DNA of 64,000 nt. Source: Mariniflexile maritimum (lineage in GTDB: Bacteria > Bacteroidota > Bacteroidia > Flavobacteriales > Flavobacteriaceae). How positions within the stretch are numbered: the first letter of the stretch is position 1; each line of letters opens with the position of its first letter. Under the pieces are notes generated by a model. It made no database searches and was not told where the DNA came from. It worked only from the letters and a program-made list of their open reading frames with translations. The position numbers and the translations under genes were made by a program. The stretch covers positions 124,001 through 188,000 of the forward strand of contig NZ_WRPN01000005.1 of assembly GCF_009746565.1 (NCBI RefSeq), written 5' to 3'. Positions 1 through 8,807 of this stretch are shown here, piece after piece.

Positions 1-199
1 CAATGCCCGTAAGTTCGCCTTTTAAATGAATATCCAACAAAATAATATCGGGTTCGTTCTGTTTAATGTGTTCCAGTGCATCTTCACCCTTTAGCATGAT
101 GCCGGTAACTTCGTATCCCAGCGCAGTAAGTTGTAATGACATGTTGGCGGCAATAATCATTTCATCCTCTACAATCAGTATTTTAATAGGTTGGTCCAT
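1..199 (-). CDS. Response regulator receiver domain (partial, cut by window edge)
   Basis: This is the first 66 codons of a two-component response regulator; the rest lies beyond the window. The translation opens MDQPIKILIVEDEMIIAANM, with the acidic pair of a CheY-like receiver (VEDE). DIILLDIHLKGEL follows, where the Asp in LLDIHL is the expected phospho-acceptor. The fold order (hydrophobic strand, acidic pair, helix with LTALGYEV, second strand, phospho-Asp) is typical. The output domain is not visible; in this family it is often LytTR, but that is inference. The start is the ATG at 199. Confidence 0.85.
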   Translation of the reverse strand, partial: MDQPIKILIVEDEMIIAANMSLQLTALGYEVTGIMLKGEDALEHIKQNEPDIILLDIHLKGELTGI

Positions 200-422
200 T
201 ATTTTTGATGTATTTTAAAATGAATACATAGAAAGCCAGCACACAAAACCTGTGCGCTACGTGATGTAAAACCAACACTTGAAAATGCATTGAACATGTG
301 AGTCTTTTTTCTTTTAACTGCTATTGACAAAAAGACTTAGGGGAAAAATATATGTAATATTAAAGAAAATAATGAGTATTAACAAATTTATCGTTAAAAA
401 TTCATAAAAAAATTCGTTTTAT

Positions 423-452
423 AAAAAAATGCTCACCAAATGAGGAGCATTT
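423..452 (-). terminator. Rho-independent terminator of lysA
   Basis: An 8-bp stem (AAATGCTC at 427-434 with GAGCATTT at 445-452) lies just after the lysA stop. Read on the minus strand it runs straight into a T-run formed by the A-tract at 423-429. Confidence 0.7.
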
Positions 453-476
453 CAAAAAATAATATAATTCATGTTT

Positions 477-1712
477 TTATTTCACCAAATCCTTTTCTTT
501 TTTGGTTGAAAAATCGATGGCTATTTGGTTGTTCAAAATATCGTCAAAGGTTTCCCTTTTTCTAATTAAATGGGCTTGGTTGTTGTGCCATAAAACTTCG
601 GCAGGACGAAACCGGGAGTTGTAATTGCTCGCCATTGAGAAGCAATACGCGCCCGCATTTTTAAAGCATAACACGTCGCCTTCGTTTATTTCGTTGATCC
701 TGCGGTTGTTACCAAAGGTATCGGTTTCGCAAATATAGCCTACCACGGTATAAAAACGCTCGCGCCCTTTTGGATTTGAAATGTTACTTATTTCGTGGTG
801 CGACCCATAAAACATGGGGCGTATTAAATGGTTAAATCCAGAATCGACCTGTGCAAAAACCGTTGAGGTGGTTTGCTTTACGGCATTCACCTTGGTTAAA
901 AAATAGCCCGATTCGCTTACCAAAAACTTTCCGGGTTCAAAGGCCAAGGTTAGGTCCTTGCCGTATTCCTTACAAAAATCGTTGAATTTGGTGGACAATT
1001 TTTTGCCCAATTCCTCGATATTGGTTTCAATATCACCTGGTTTATAGGGTACTTTAAAACCGGAACCAAAATCGATAAAATCTAAATCTTTGAATTGTTT
1101 TGCGGTTTCAAACAAAATTTCACTGGCATACAAAAACACTTCAATATCCAAAATATCGCTGCCCGTGTGCATGTGAATACCGTTTATGGTCATTTTGGTA
1201 TTCTCAACAATGCGTAAAATATGGGGAATTTGGTGAATGGAAATGCCAAATTTCGAATCGATATGTCCCACGGAAATATTCGCATTTCCACCGGCCATCA
1301 CGTGCGGATTGATACGGATACATACCGGAATTTTTGGGTGTTTCGTGCCAAATTGCTCTAAAATGGAAAGGTTGTCGATGTTTATTTCAACCCCTAATTT
1401 AGCGGCTTCCTCAATTTCTGACAGCGACACACCGTTGGGGGTAAATATTATTTGACTGGGTAAAAAGCCCGCTGCCAACCCCAACTGCACTTCTTGGATG
1501 GAAACCGTATCGATGCCGGCTCCTAGGTTGTTAAAAAGTTTTAATATGGAGATGTTCGATAGGGCCTTAACCGCATAATTTATCTTTAGTTTTTTTACGC
1601 TCTTAAAGGCGTTGGTAAGCCTTTTGTACTGACTTTCAATTTTTTCGGCATCGTAAACATAAACCGGACTCCCAAAATCCTGTGCTATTTTCAGCAATTG
1701 ATTTTCCAACAT
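477..1712 (-). CDS. lysA: Diaminopimelate decarboxylase
   Basis: This PLP enzyme converts meso-diaminopimelate to L-lysine in the last step of lysine synthesis in the cytosol. The alanine-racemase-like barrel holds the PLP lysine in INYAVKALSN (about residue 49) and a strand end HMHTGSD. The C-terminal half carries FEPGKFLV, the active-site CETDTFG and the substrate-contacting NAGAYCFSMASNYNSR. The length of 411 residues is normal for the family. I place the start at the ATG at 1712. An in-frame TTG at 1721 would add three residues, but it is a poor start codon and sits close to the predicted transcription start. The gene is transcribed alone, divergently from sucC; another lysine gene, dapD, lies 31 kb away. 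Confidence 0.93.
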   Translation of the reverse strand: MLENQLLKIAQDFGSPVYVYDAEKIESQYKRLTNAFKSVKKLKINYAVKALSNISILKLFNNLGAGIDTVSIQEVQLGLAAGFLPSQIIFTPNGVSLSEIEEAAKLGVEINIDNLSILEQFGTKHPKIPVCIRINPHVMAGGNANISVGHIDSKFGISIHQIPHILRIVENTKMTINGIHMHTGSDILDIEVFLYASEILFETAKQFKDLDFIDFGSGFKVPYKPGDIETNIEELGKKLSTKFNDFCKEYGKDLTLAFEPGKFLVSESGYFLTKVNAVKQTTSTVFAQVDSGFNHLIRPMFYGSHHEISNISNPKGRERFYTVVGYICETDTFGNNRRINEINEGDVLCFKNAGAYCFSMASNYNSRFRPAEVLWHNNQAHLIRKRETFDDILNNQIAIDFSTKKEKDLVK

Positions 1713-1729
1713 AATTTTCAAATTTTTGC

Positions 1730-1737
1730 CAAAGATA
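1730..1737 (-). promoter_or_regulatory. -7 promoter element of lysA
   Basis: TATCTTTG on the minus strand matches the Bacteroidota -7 consensus TAnnTTTG and ends 18 bases before the lysA ATG. No convincing TTG is seen at -33. Confidence 0.5.
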
Positions 1738-1790
1738 TTTCTTTACAATAAATAAAAAAGAAATAACTTAAAAATTATACACATTAAACA

Positions 1791-1812
1791 AAATGTTAAT
1801 TATATAACATTT
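1791..1812. promoter_or_regulatory. Perfect inverted repeat between lysA and sucC
   Basis: AAATGTTA (1791-1798) and TAACATTT (1805-1812) form a perfect 8-bp inverted repeat with a 6-base spacer in the lysA/sucC divergent region. It has no T-run, so an operator is more likely than a terminator. The binding protein is unknown. Confidence 0.35.
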
Positions 1813-1854
1813 TAATTAGTCGTTTTTCAAATATATCGTTTTCGTAATGAAATA

Positions 1855-1886
1855 TTAGGGTAAGTTACCACGATTATTTACATTTG
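1855..1886 (+). promoter_or_regulatory. Probable sucC promoter
   Basis: TACATTTG at 1879-1886 matches the -7 consensus TAnnTTTG. A weak -33 (TTAG at 1855-1858) lies 20 bases upstream. The element ends 25 bases before the sucC ATG. Confidence 0.5.
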
Positions 1887-1911
1887 TCCATCTTAAACTA
1901 TTTAGCAAATT

Positions 1912-3102
1912 ATGAATTTACACGAATATCAAGGTAAAGAAATATTAAGCAGCTTTGGCGTGCGTATCCAACGCGGTATTGTTGCTCAAAGTGCACAAGA
2001 AGCAGTAACAGCTGCAAAACAATTAACTGCCGAAACTGGTACTAGTTGGTATGTTATTAAGGCTCAAGTTCATGCAGGTGGCCGAGGAAAAGGTGGCGGA
2101 GTAAAACTTGCTAAAAACCTTAAGGAAGTAGAAGATATTGCAGGAAAAATTATTGGTATGAACCTCATTACTCCGCAAACTTCCGCAGATGGAAAAAAAG
2201 TGCACCAAGTGTTGGTAGCCGAAGATGTGTATTATCCAGGTGAAAGCGAAACCAGCGAATTTTATGTTTCTGTATTACTGAATAGGGGTACAGGTCGTAA
2301 TATGATTATGTATTCAACCGAAGGCGGCATGGATATTGAAACCGTTGCCGAGGAAACACCCCACTTAATTTTTACCGAGGAAATTGACCCAACTGTGGGT
2401 ATTTTGCCATTTCAGGCAAGACGTGTAGCTTTCAATTTAGGGTTATCAGGAACAGCTTTTAAAGAAATGACGAAGTTCGTTACGAATCTTTATACAGCTT
2501 ATGTAAAATCGGATGCCTCGTTGTTTGAAATCAACCCGGTTTTAAAAACAAGCGATAACAAAATATTAGCCGTTGATGCCAAAGTAACTATTGATGACAA
2601 TGCACTTTACAGACATAAAGATTACGTTAATTTACGCGATATACGTGAAGAAAGCGCTATTGAAGTAGAAGCTGGCGCCCTAGGCTTAAATTATGTAGAT
2701 TTAGATGGAAACGTGGGCTGTATGGTAAACGGCGCCGGTTTAGCCATGGCCACCATGGATTTAATAAAACAAGCAGGTGGCGAGCCAGCAAACTTTTTGG
2801 ATGTTGGCGGTACTGCCGATGCAGCGCGCGTAGAAGCCGCATTTAAAATCATATTAAAAGATCCCGCTGTAAAAGCCATTTTAATCAATATTTTTGGAGG
2901 TATTGTACGCTGCGACCGTGTGGCGCAAGGGGTTATTGATGCTTATAAAAACATGGGAACCATCAACGTACCCATTATTGTGCGTTTACAAGGCACCAAT
3001 GCCGATATAGCAAAAGAGCTTATCGATAATTCCGGTTTGGCCGTTTTAAGTGCCACCGAATTTCAGGAAGCTGCCGATAAAGTACAACAGGTATTGGCTT
3101 AA
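1912..3102 (+). CDS. sucC: Succinate--CoA ligase (ADP-forming) subunit beta
   Basis: This is the beta subunit of the TCA-cycle enzyme that interconverts succinyl-CoA and succinate with substrate-level phosphorylation. The N-terminus [17 protein letters not shown] opens the ATP-grasp domain (about residues 1-235), with [16 protein letters not shown] for nucleotide binding and [10 protein letters not shown] for metal coordination. The C-terminal CoA-ligase domain contains [22 protein letters not shown] and FGGIVRCD. The length of 396 residues is close to the usual 386-397. The alpha subunit gene is not adjacent. The gene ends in a shared terminator opposite the DUF1456 gene. Confidence 0.97.
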   Translation: MNLHEYQGKEILSSFGVRIQRGIVAQSAQEAVTAAKQLTAETGTSWYVIKAQVHAGGRGKGGGVKLAKNLKEVEDIAGKIIGMNLITPQTSADGKKVHQVLVAEDVYYPGESETSEFYVSVLLNRGTGRNMIMYSTEGGMDIETVAEETPHLIFTEEIDPTVGILPFQARRVAFNLGLSGTAFKEMTKFVTNLYTAYVKSDASLFEINPVLKTSDNKILAVDAKVTIDDNALYRHKDYVNLRDIREESAIEVEAGALGLNYVDLDGNVGCMVNGAGLAMATMDLIKQAGGEPANFLDVGGTADAARVEAAFKIILKDPAVKAILINIFGGIVRCDRVAQGVIDAYKNMGTINVPIIVRLQGTNADIAKELIDNSGLAVLSATEFQEAADKVQQVLA

Positions 3103-3114
3103 TTCCTGTGGATA

Positions 3115-3128
3115 CCGATAGCTATCGG
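3115..3128. repeat. 14-bp perfect palindrome, possible dispersed repeat
   Basis: CCGATAGCTATCGG is a perfect palindrome between the sucC stop and its terminator. A related palindrome with the GATA-NN-TATC core lies at 32559-32580. Short palindromes of this kind may form a dispersed intergenic family; this is inference from two copies. Confidence 0.45.
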
Positions 3129-3144
3129 GAAGGCATCTGATAAA

Positions 3145-3177
3145 CAAAAAGAGCAACCTTAACCGTTGCTCTTTTTG
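3145..3177. terminator. Bidirectional terminator between sucC and DUF1456 gene
   Basis: A 13-bp perfect stem (CAAAAAGAGCAAC at 3145-3157, GTTGCTCTTTTTG at 3165-3177) with a 7-base loop is flanked by A- and T-rich arms, so it can act in both directions. The last codons and stop of the DUF1456 gene lie inside it, with the stop codon in the loop. Confidence 0.8.
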
Positions 3178-3551
3178 TTTGTTTTAGAGTGTAGTAAGCT
3201 TTTCTTTTTTATAAACTTCTTTTGTGGCGCTTTCGCGGAAGCTTCGCCTTGTTTGCCTACCGTTTTGGAGTTTGAAATTGCTTCTTTATTGAAATTTGTT
3301 TTTTCTTCCCTTTTGGAATTGGAACCTTTTGGTGGCATGGGCCCACGCAAATGAATAACCAGGCCATTTAAGAAATTCCGCAAAATCTGGTCGCCACATT
3401 CCATATATTTTGGGTGGTCCTCGCTCCTAAAAAAGGCACCAAGTTCACTTTTTGAAATCCTGAAATCAACCAGTTCTAAAATCTTAACAATATCATCGTC
3501 CCTAAGCTTTAGGGCAACCCGTAATTTTTTTAATATATCGTTGTTTGTCAT
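3159..3551 (-). CDS. DUF1456 family protein (YehS-like)
   Basis: This 130-residue protein has a DUF1456 unit at residues 1-70 (MTNNDILKKLRVALKLRDDD..ILELVDFRISKSELGAFFR). The family usually carries two such units; here the second is reduced to the YMECGDQILRNFLNGLVIHLRG segment. The tail from about residue 78 is Lys/Ser/Asn-rich and looks disordered, so the protein may bind nucleic acid, which is inference. No biochemical role is established for the family. Transcription is convergent with sucC, and its last codons overlap the shared terminator. Confidence 0.8.
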   Translation of the reverse strand: MTNNDILKKLRVALKLRDDDIVKILELVDFRISKSELGAFFRSEDHPKYMECGDQILRNFLNGLVIHLRGPMPPKGSNSKREEKTNFNKEAISNSKTVGKQGEASAKAPQKKFIKKKSLLHSKTNKKSNG

Positions 3552-3922
3552 ACCTAATGTTATGTCCTTATTTTAACCTTACCGTTTATCGATACCGTAC
3601 TCCAGACAATGCTTTTCTAGCGTTTTTCAAATTTTTTGTAAAGATACTTTAAAAAAAGGTAAATATTTTGATAAGGTTGTATATTTTTAGGTATTTTAAA
3701 ACACTATTAATCAATTAGTTATGCAATTATTTTTATGTTTTTGTATTTTTCAAATTCATTAAAAACCAACCAATTATAAGCACGATTTATTTTTTTTTGA
3801 GATGAAATAAATAAAATTCACGACCAACTGCGTGCGTGTTTTCGATAAGTTACCAAATATGCACGATTATCAAATTAAGGTTGTGCGTATCTTTATGTTA
3901 TAATAAATTAATCCCTTGAGCC
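3552..3922. other. Divergent AT-rich intergenic region
   Basis: This 371-base spacer lies between two divergent genes and must hold both promoters. TATCTTTA at 3888-3895 is a near-match to the -7 consensus for the downstream plus-strand gene. No supported coding frame, RNA gene or repeat was seen. Confidence 0.4.
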
Positions 3923-4330
3923 ATGATTAATAGAGTTGAAAAATTAAGTCTTTTGTCGGAAATGATAGCTTTCGCGAAGTACGACAAAGATATAAAGCAT
4001 ATAGAATATAACTTTTTGTTGGGTGTTGCAAAACAGCTTGAAATTTCGCGTGAAGATTTTGATTATCTTATTGAGCATCCCATAAATTATATCCATTTAA
4101 AATCGCATAGTGAGCGCATTGTGCAGTTTCACCGTTTGGTGCTGTTGATGAATATTGAAAATCAAGCAGATAACAACTCAAAAGGTGTTATAAAACTGTA
4201 TAATTTTGGTTTGCGCATGGGGTTGAGCCATGAGTCCATTACGAAGGTTTTATATTTAATGGAAAGCTTCCCAAATAAAATAGTGCCACCCGATGTGTTG
4301 ATCGATATTTTTAAAACACAATATAATTAG
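3923..4330 (+). CDS. TerB-like small helical protein
   Basis: This is a 135-residue, all-helical cytosolic protein without signal peptide or membrane segment. The spacing of KLSLLSEMIAFAKYDKDIKHIEYNFLLGVAKQLEIS followed by later helices resembles the TerB (tellurite-resistance B-like) fold. Acidic residues occur in the first helix pair, the usual metal-binding place in that fold. I recall such proteins being labelled 'excinuclease ABC subunit B' in flavobacterial genomes, probably because they sit next to uvrB as here. It has no UvrB domain. Function is unknown. It is convergent with uvrB and shares its terminator. Confidence 0.6.
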   Translation: MINRVEKLSLLSEMIAFAKYDKDIKHIEYNFLLGVAKQLEISREDFDYLIEHPINYIHLKSHSERIVQFHRLVLLMNIENQADNNSKGVIKLYNFGLRMGLSHESITKVLYLMESFPNKIVPPDVLIDIFKTQYN

Positions 4331-4382
4331 GGTTTATTGCTAAGATTCCTAATGGTGTTCTAATAGTTAACCTATTGGTTTT

Positions 4383-4416
4383 AGAAAAGCTAAATGTTTA
4401 TGCGTTTAGCTTTTCT
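4383..4416. terminator. Terminator hairpin overlapping the uvrB 3' end
   Basis: A 12-bp perfect stem (AGAAAAGCTAAA at 4383-4394, TTTAGCTTTTCT at 4405-4416) has a 10-base loop and is followed on the plus strand by AGTTTTTC. It can terminate the TerB-like gene. Its distal arm is the last codons of uvrB and the uvrB stop lies in the loop. Confidence 0.65.
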
Positions 4417-6401
4417 AGTTTTTCTTGAAACTCTTTTATCTCATCACGCAATTTGGCCGCTACAATAAAGTCCAATGCTTTGGCGGCTTCTTCCATAAGT
4501 TTGCGTTTTTCACGGATTTTCTTCTCAATGTCAGGCTTGCTTAAATAGGCACTTTCAGGTTCGGCCGCTTTTCTGGCTTCCAATTCATAGCTATACGTGC
4601 TTATGGAGTTTTTTGTTAAGGCGTTGTCCAAACTTTTGTTCAATGCTTTTGGTGTTATGTTGTGCTTGGTATTGTATGCAATTTGTTTTTCGCGCCGGTA
4701 GTTGGTCTCGTCAATGGTTTTTTGCATGCTGTTGGTTATTTTATCGGCATACATAATGGCTTTACCGTTTAGGTTTCTGGCTGCCCTACCAACGGTTTGG
4801 GTCAATGAACGTGCCGAACGTAAAAAACCTTCTTTATCGGCATCTAAAATGGCAACTAGCGATACTTCTGGTAAATCTAAACCTTCACGCAGTAAATTCA
4901 CGCCAACCAATACATCAAATAAGCCTTTGCGCAAATCTTGCATAATTTCCACGCGTTCTAAAGTGTCAACATCACTGTGGATGTACCGACAGCGAATTTG
5001 GATGCGTTCCAAATATTTGGTTAATTCTTCGGCCATTCGTTTGGTAAGCGTGGTTACCAATGTGCGTTCATCCTTTTCAACCCGTTGCTGGATTTCCTCA
5101 ATTAAATCGTCAATTTGGTTTAAGCTGGGGCGAATTTCAATTTCAGGATCCAACAACCCCGTAGGTCGAATTACCTGCTCTACATATACGCCATCGGTTT
5201 TTTTCAATTCGTAATCGGCTGGGGTGGCACTAACAAAAATAACCTGGTTCTGTATGGCTTCAAATTCATCAAATTTTAAAGGGCGGTTGTCCATGGCAGC
5301 GGGCAATCGAAACCCATATTCTACCAAATTTTCCTTTCGGCTTCTGTCGCCACCGTACATGGCGTGCACCTGCGAAATGGTAACGTGGCTTTCGTCGATT
5401 ACCATCAAATAATCCTCTGGGAAATAATCCAATAGGCAGAACGGTCGTGTTCCGGGTAAGCGCCCGTCCAAATAGCGCGAATAGTTTTCAATGCCCGAAC
5501 AGTAGCCCAATTCCCGTATCATTTCCAAATCAAATTCCGTGCGTTCCTTTAAGCGCTTTGCTTCCAAATGTTTGCCAATTTCCTTAAAATAATCGTATTG
5601 TTTTACCAAATCGTCTTGAATGTCGCGTATGGCTCCTTGCAGTGTTTCGGGCGACGTAACAAACATATTGGCGGGGTAAATGGTCAATAAATCGTATTTT
5701 TCAATAACGGCATTGGTTTCAATATTAAACGATTCCATGTCTTCAATTTCATCGCCAAAAAAGTGTATTCTAAAAGCATCATCGGCATAACTTGGGAAAA
5801 TATCAACAGTATCCCCTTTTATTCTGAAGGTACCATGGTTGAAGTCGCCTTCGGTACGCGAATACAGACTTTGTACCAATTGGTGCAATAGCTTGGTTCT
5901 GGATATTATTTGGTCTTTTTTTAGGGTGATGACGTTTTTTTGAAATTCTACAGGATTTCCAATGCCATAAATGCAAGAAACCGAAGCCACTACCAACACA
6001 TCGCGACGGCCAGAAAGTAGGGAAGATGTGGCACTTAACCGCATTTTCTCAATTTCTTCGTTAATGGATAAATCTTTTTCTATAAAAACACCCGATACTG
6101 GAATATACGCTTCGGGTTGGTAATAATCATAATACGAAACAAAATATTCTACGGCATTGTTAGGGAAAAATTGCTTAAACTCAGAGTACAATTGTGCCGC
6201 CAAGGTTTTGTTGTGCGCTAAAACCAAGGTTGGCTTTTGCACTTCCTGTATAACATTGGCTACGGTAAATGTTTTTCCCGAACCCGTTACGCCCAACAAG
6301 GTTTGGTACTTTTCATGGGCTTTTAAGCCGTCAACAAGTTGTTTGATGGCTTGCGGCTGGTCGCCCGTGGGCTTAAATTCCGATTCGATTTTAAACTGCA
6401 T
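4398..6401 (-). CDS. uvrB: Excinuclease ABC subunit UvrB
   Basis: UvrB is the damage-verifying helicase of nucleotide excision repair; it takes DNA from UvrA and recruits UvrC. The 667-residue protein is full length. Walker A GVTGSGKT is at residues 37-44. The beta-hairpin region YYDYYQPEAYIP that clamps damaged DNA lies near residue 95. The DEAD-like DESH motif is in the middle, helicase motifs V/VI (LLREGLDLPEV, QTVGRAARN) come later, and a C-terminal UVR motif for UvrC contact spans about 625-660. The gene stands alone, 27 bases downstream of the first T9SS gene. It is functionally related to the photolyase 28 kb away. Confidence 0.97.
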   Translation of the reverse strand: MQFKIESEFKPTGDQPQAIKQLVDGLKAHEKYQTLLGVTGSGKTFTVANVIQEVQKPTLVLAHNKTLAAQLYSEFKQFFPNNAVEYFVSYYDYYQPEAYIPVSGVFIEKDLSINEEIEKMRLSATSSLLSGRRDVLVVASVSCIYGIGNPVEFQKNVITLKKDQIISRTKLLHQLVQSLYSRTEGDFNHGTFRIKGDTVDIFPSYADDAFRIHFFGDEIEDMESFNIETNAVIEKYDLLTIYPANMFVTSPETLQGAIRDIQDDLVKQYDYFKEIGKHLEAKRLKERTEFDLEMIRELGYCSGIENYSRYLDGRLPGTRPFCLLDYFPEDYLMVIDESHVTISQVHAMYGGDRSRKENLVEYGFRLPAAMDNRPLKFDEFEAIQNQVIFVSATPADYELKKTDGVYVEQVIRPTGLLDPEIEIRPSLNQIDDLIEEIQQRVEKDERTLVTTLTKRMAEELTKYLERIQIRCRYIHSDVDTLERVEIMQDLRKGLFDVLVGVNLLREGLDLPEVSLVAILDADKEGFLRSARSLTQTVGRAARNLNGKAIMYADKITNSMQKTIDETNYRREKQIAYNTKHNITPKALNKSLDNALTKNSISTYSYELEARKAAEPESAYLSKPDIEKKIREKRKLMEEAAKALDFIVAAKLRDEIKEFQEKLEKLNA

Positions 6402-6428
6402 AATGCAAAATTACGGAAAAAATACGTG

Positions 6429-8750
6429 CTAGCGTTTTAAGGAAAAATGGCCTTTAAAAATACGGCCATCTGTTAGGGTAACCACATACCAATAATCGTC
6501 GTTTGGAAGCAATTTACCCCTAAAAGTACCATTCCAACCCGCATCGGAAGGTGTAATTTGCTTAATGAATTTTCCGTAGCGATTAAAAATCTTAATATCA
6601 ATATCATTATTAAATTGGGCGCTAACACCTAAAGGCTTCCAAGTATCATTAAAACCATCGTTGTTTGGCGTGAAATATTTCGGAAACCCTAAAACAGCAA
6701 CACCTTCTTGGATGGTTCCGCAGCCATTTAGGTCGTAAACATAAACCGTATGAAAACCTGCGGGCATATTGGTAAACGTATTTTCGTTTTGAAAAATGGG
6801 CGTATCCAAAGCAAATTGGTAATCGCCTTCACCAGAAACTGTTATGGTAACCGTATTGTTTGATGAAACTTGACTAACTAAAATGGCATCAATGGTCGCT
6901 GTGTTTGAGGGAACTACGGTAATAGTTCTACTTGCAGAACAGGTATTGGCAAACGTAACCAAAACGGTGTATGTGCCAGCTTCGTTAATTTGTATAGAAG
7001 GTGAAACACCGGAAAGCAAAACCGAATTTAAAAACCATTGATAGGTTGGGTTATTGCCCGAACCATTTAGCAAACCGGCACTTAAGGTTATGGTGCTGGG
7101 ATAGGAGTTTAAGCAATAGGTTGCTGTTTCGTCTGGAAGAAGTTGTGGTGCTGTTTTGGCTGTTAATGTTACTGTGCTTAACGCATAACAGGAAGTGCCA
7201 TTTTTTATTTTCACATAAAGCGTTTCAGAAAAGGGCCTGGTATTTTGGTAATTTCCAGTAAGTGCATTGGTTTCATCAAAAAAATCATTTAAGGTTTTAT
7301 AGAATGAAATGGATGCATTGGCGGGTATGTTGGGCTGAATGATGGTTGTTAAATCGTTTAAATTGAAAGTGGCGAAACCATCATTATTGGCATCACAAGC
7401 TTCAAAAGGCAAAATGCTTACATTATTGGCAGCAACATCCAAGGTTATTTCCGTAATAGCGAAACAGCCATTTTGGTTTTCAACACGTGCATAAATTATC
7501 TGTTGGATACTGGTATTGTTAAAAGAGGCCGGATTTGTAATGGTATTGCTAGCCTGTTGCGCATCTGCTAAAGTTATAAAAAATCCTGTAAGCGAAAGTG
7601 CCGGATCATTATTGGTAAGGGTTTGTGTGGCATCGTTTAGATTGTAGGTGGTCAATCCATCTTGGTTGGCATCGCATGCCATAAGCGTGGTAGGATGCAC
7701 TATGGGGTTTTGTGCATATTCAATTTTAATTTCACCATAAGACGTACAGGTGTTTAGCAATGTAATTTCAACCGTGTAAATTCCGGCATCCATAACGTTG
7801 AAGGTTGCCATGGTTTCACCCAAAATTTCGCTCCCATTTTTAAACCATTTGTAGGAAGTGGCGTTGGGGTGGCTCGCATCAAGCAGCAAATTTTCATTTT
7901 CGCAAAGCGGATTGTTGGTGGAAATCAATCGGTCGTTGCCCAAATCGGTACTCAATTGAAAACTGCCAGCTTCCAGAAATACCGCCGAATCATAGCGGTA
8001 GTTTTTTTCATCGGCAATAACCAGTTTTACATGGTACCTTTCATTGGGAATTGTATTTGCAGTAGCTGTAAGAACAGTGGTTTGACCGTTAAAGTTAATA
8101 GGGGCCGTAGCATCGTTCCAACTGCCAAAATAGCTTTCGTTTTGTGCGGCACAACCATTGGGAATGTTGGGGTGTACCGCGGTAACCTTTACAGGCGTTT
8201 GGGTGTTGGGGATTAAGGCGATGTTGGTATAGAAAGGATCATTGACGTTTTTTATCAAGAACCCGAACAAATCGGAATATTGGCACGTAATGGCGTTGTT
8301 TATTTGGTACTCTTCGGAAGCAAACAAATACCGAAAACTAATTTGTGATGCTTCGGAAGTGAATTCAAACTCGATACTGGTAGCGTTTATGGTGCTGTTT
8401 TCGTTTAAAGCATTTTCCAAATCCCTATCACCTAGCCAGTTTGGGGCGTCGTCATCGCTCAAAAAAGTATTGGGGCCTTCAACATTAGCCAACCTTCCAG
8501 TGCTTAAAACCACGCCACTTTGAAATGGAAAAGTGCTTCCGTTGGCATTAAAATAACCATAGCTCTGTTCAGAACCGTTAAAATTGCCACCGCTTACGTT
8601 GGTAACCCTTACGTTACTGATGCAGCTGCTGTTGATTAAAATGTTCTCTATAAGCTGTTGTGGCGTATAGGTTTGACTGTCCACTCGAACGTTCTGGGAA
8701 AACAGGTTCAAACAAAACAGAAACCCTAGTATTTGCAAAAAGTATTTCAC
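6429..8750 (-). CDS. T9SS type B surface protein with choice-of-anchor L domain
   Basis: This 773-residue secreted protein has a signal peptide (MKYFLQILGFLFCLNLFSQ). A choice-of-anchor L domain (about 22-265) carries the hallmarks PFQSGVVLSTG and LFASEEYQ. An Ig-like segment is followed by two Cys-Asp repeats (CDANQDG near 357, CDANNDG near 450) and a second Ig-like segment. The type B sorting domain (about 690-773) carries FTPNNDGFNDTW, IFNRYGKFIKQI, DDYWYV and a terminal HFSLKR. Type B domains direct export through T9SS. The exact role is unknown; adhesion or matrix binding is likely. The start is a GTG. It is last in a row of four related genes, 57 bases after the previous stop. Confidence 0.88.
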   Translation of the reverse strand: MKYFLQILGFLFCLNLFSQNVRVDSQTYTPQQLIENILINSSCISNVRVTNVSGGNFNGSEQSYGYFNANGSTFPFQSGVVLSTGRLANVEGPNTFLSDDDAPNWLGDRDLENALNENSTINATSIEFEFTSEASQISFRYLFASEEYQINNAITCQYSDLFGFLIKNVNDPFYTNIALIPNTQTPVKVTAVHPNIPNGCAAQNESYFGSWNDATAPINFNGQTTVLTATANTIPNERYHVKLVIADEKNYRYDSAVFLEAGSFQLSTDLGNDRLISTNNPLCENENLLLDASHPNATSYKWFKNGSEILGETMATFNVMDAGIYTVEITLLNTCTSYGEIKIEYAQNPIVHPTTLMACDANQDGLTTYNLNDATQTLTNNDPALSLTGFFITLADAQQASNTITNPASFNNTSIQQIIYARVENQNGCFAITEITLDVAANNVSILPFEACDANNDGFATFNLNDLTTIIQPNIPANASISFYKTLNDFFDETNALTGNYQNTRPFSETLYVKIKNGTSCYALSTVTLTAKTAPQLLPDETATYCLNSYPSTITLSAGLLNGSGNNPTYQWFLNSVLLSGVSPSIQINEAGTYTVLVTFANTCSASRTITVVPSNTATIDAILVSQVSSNNTVTITVSGEGDYQFALDTPIFQNENTFTNMPAGFHTVYVYDLNGCGTIQEGVAVLGFPKYFTPNNDGFNDTWKPLGVSAQFNNDIDIKIFNRYGKFIKQITPSDAGWNGTFRGKLLPNDDYWYVVTLTDGRIFKGHFSLKR

Positions 8751-8807
8751 TTATGGCCTATTAAATTGCAAATATAAGCGACTTGGGGTTAAAACGGGGT
8801 AAACGGT

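Noticed and set aside
4702-5214. 170-codon plus-strand frame inside uvrB
   Set aside because: Antisense shadow of conserved UvrB coding sequence with low-complexity Ser/Arg composition.
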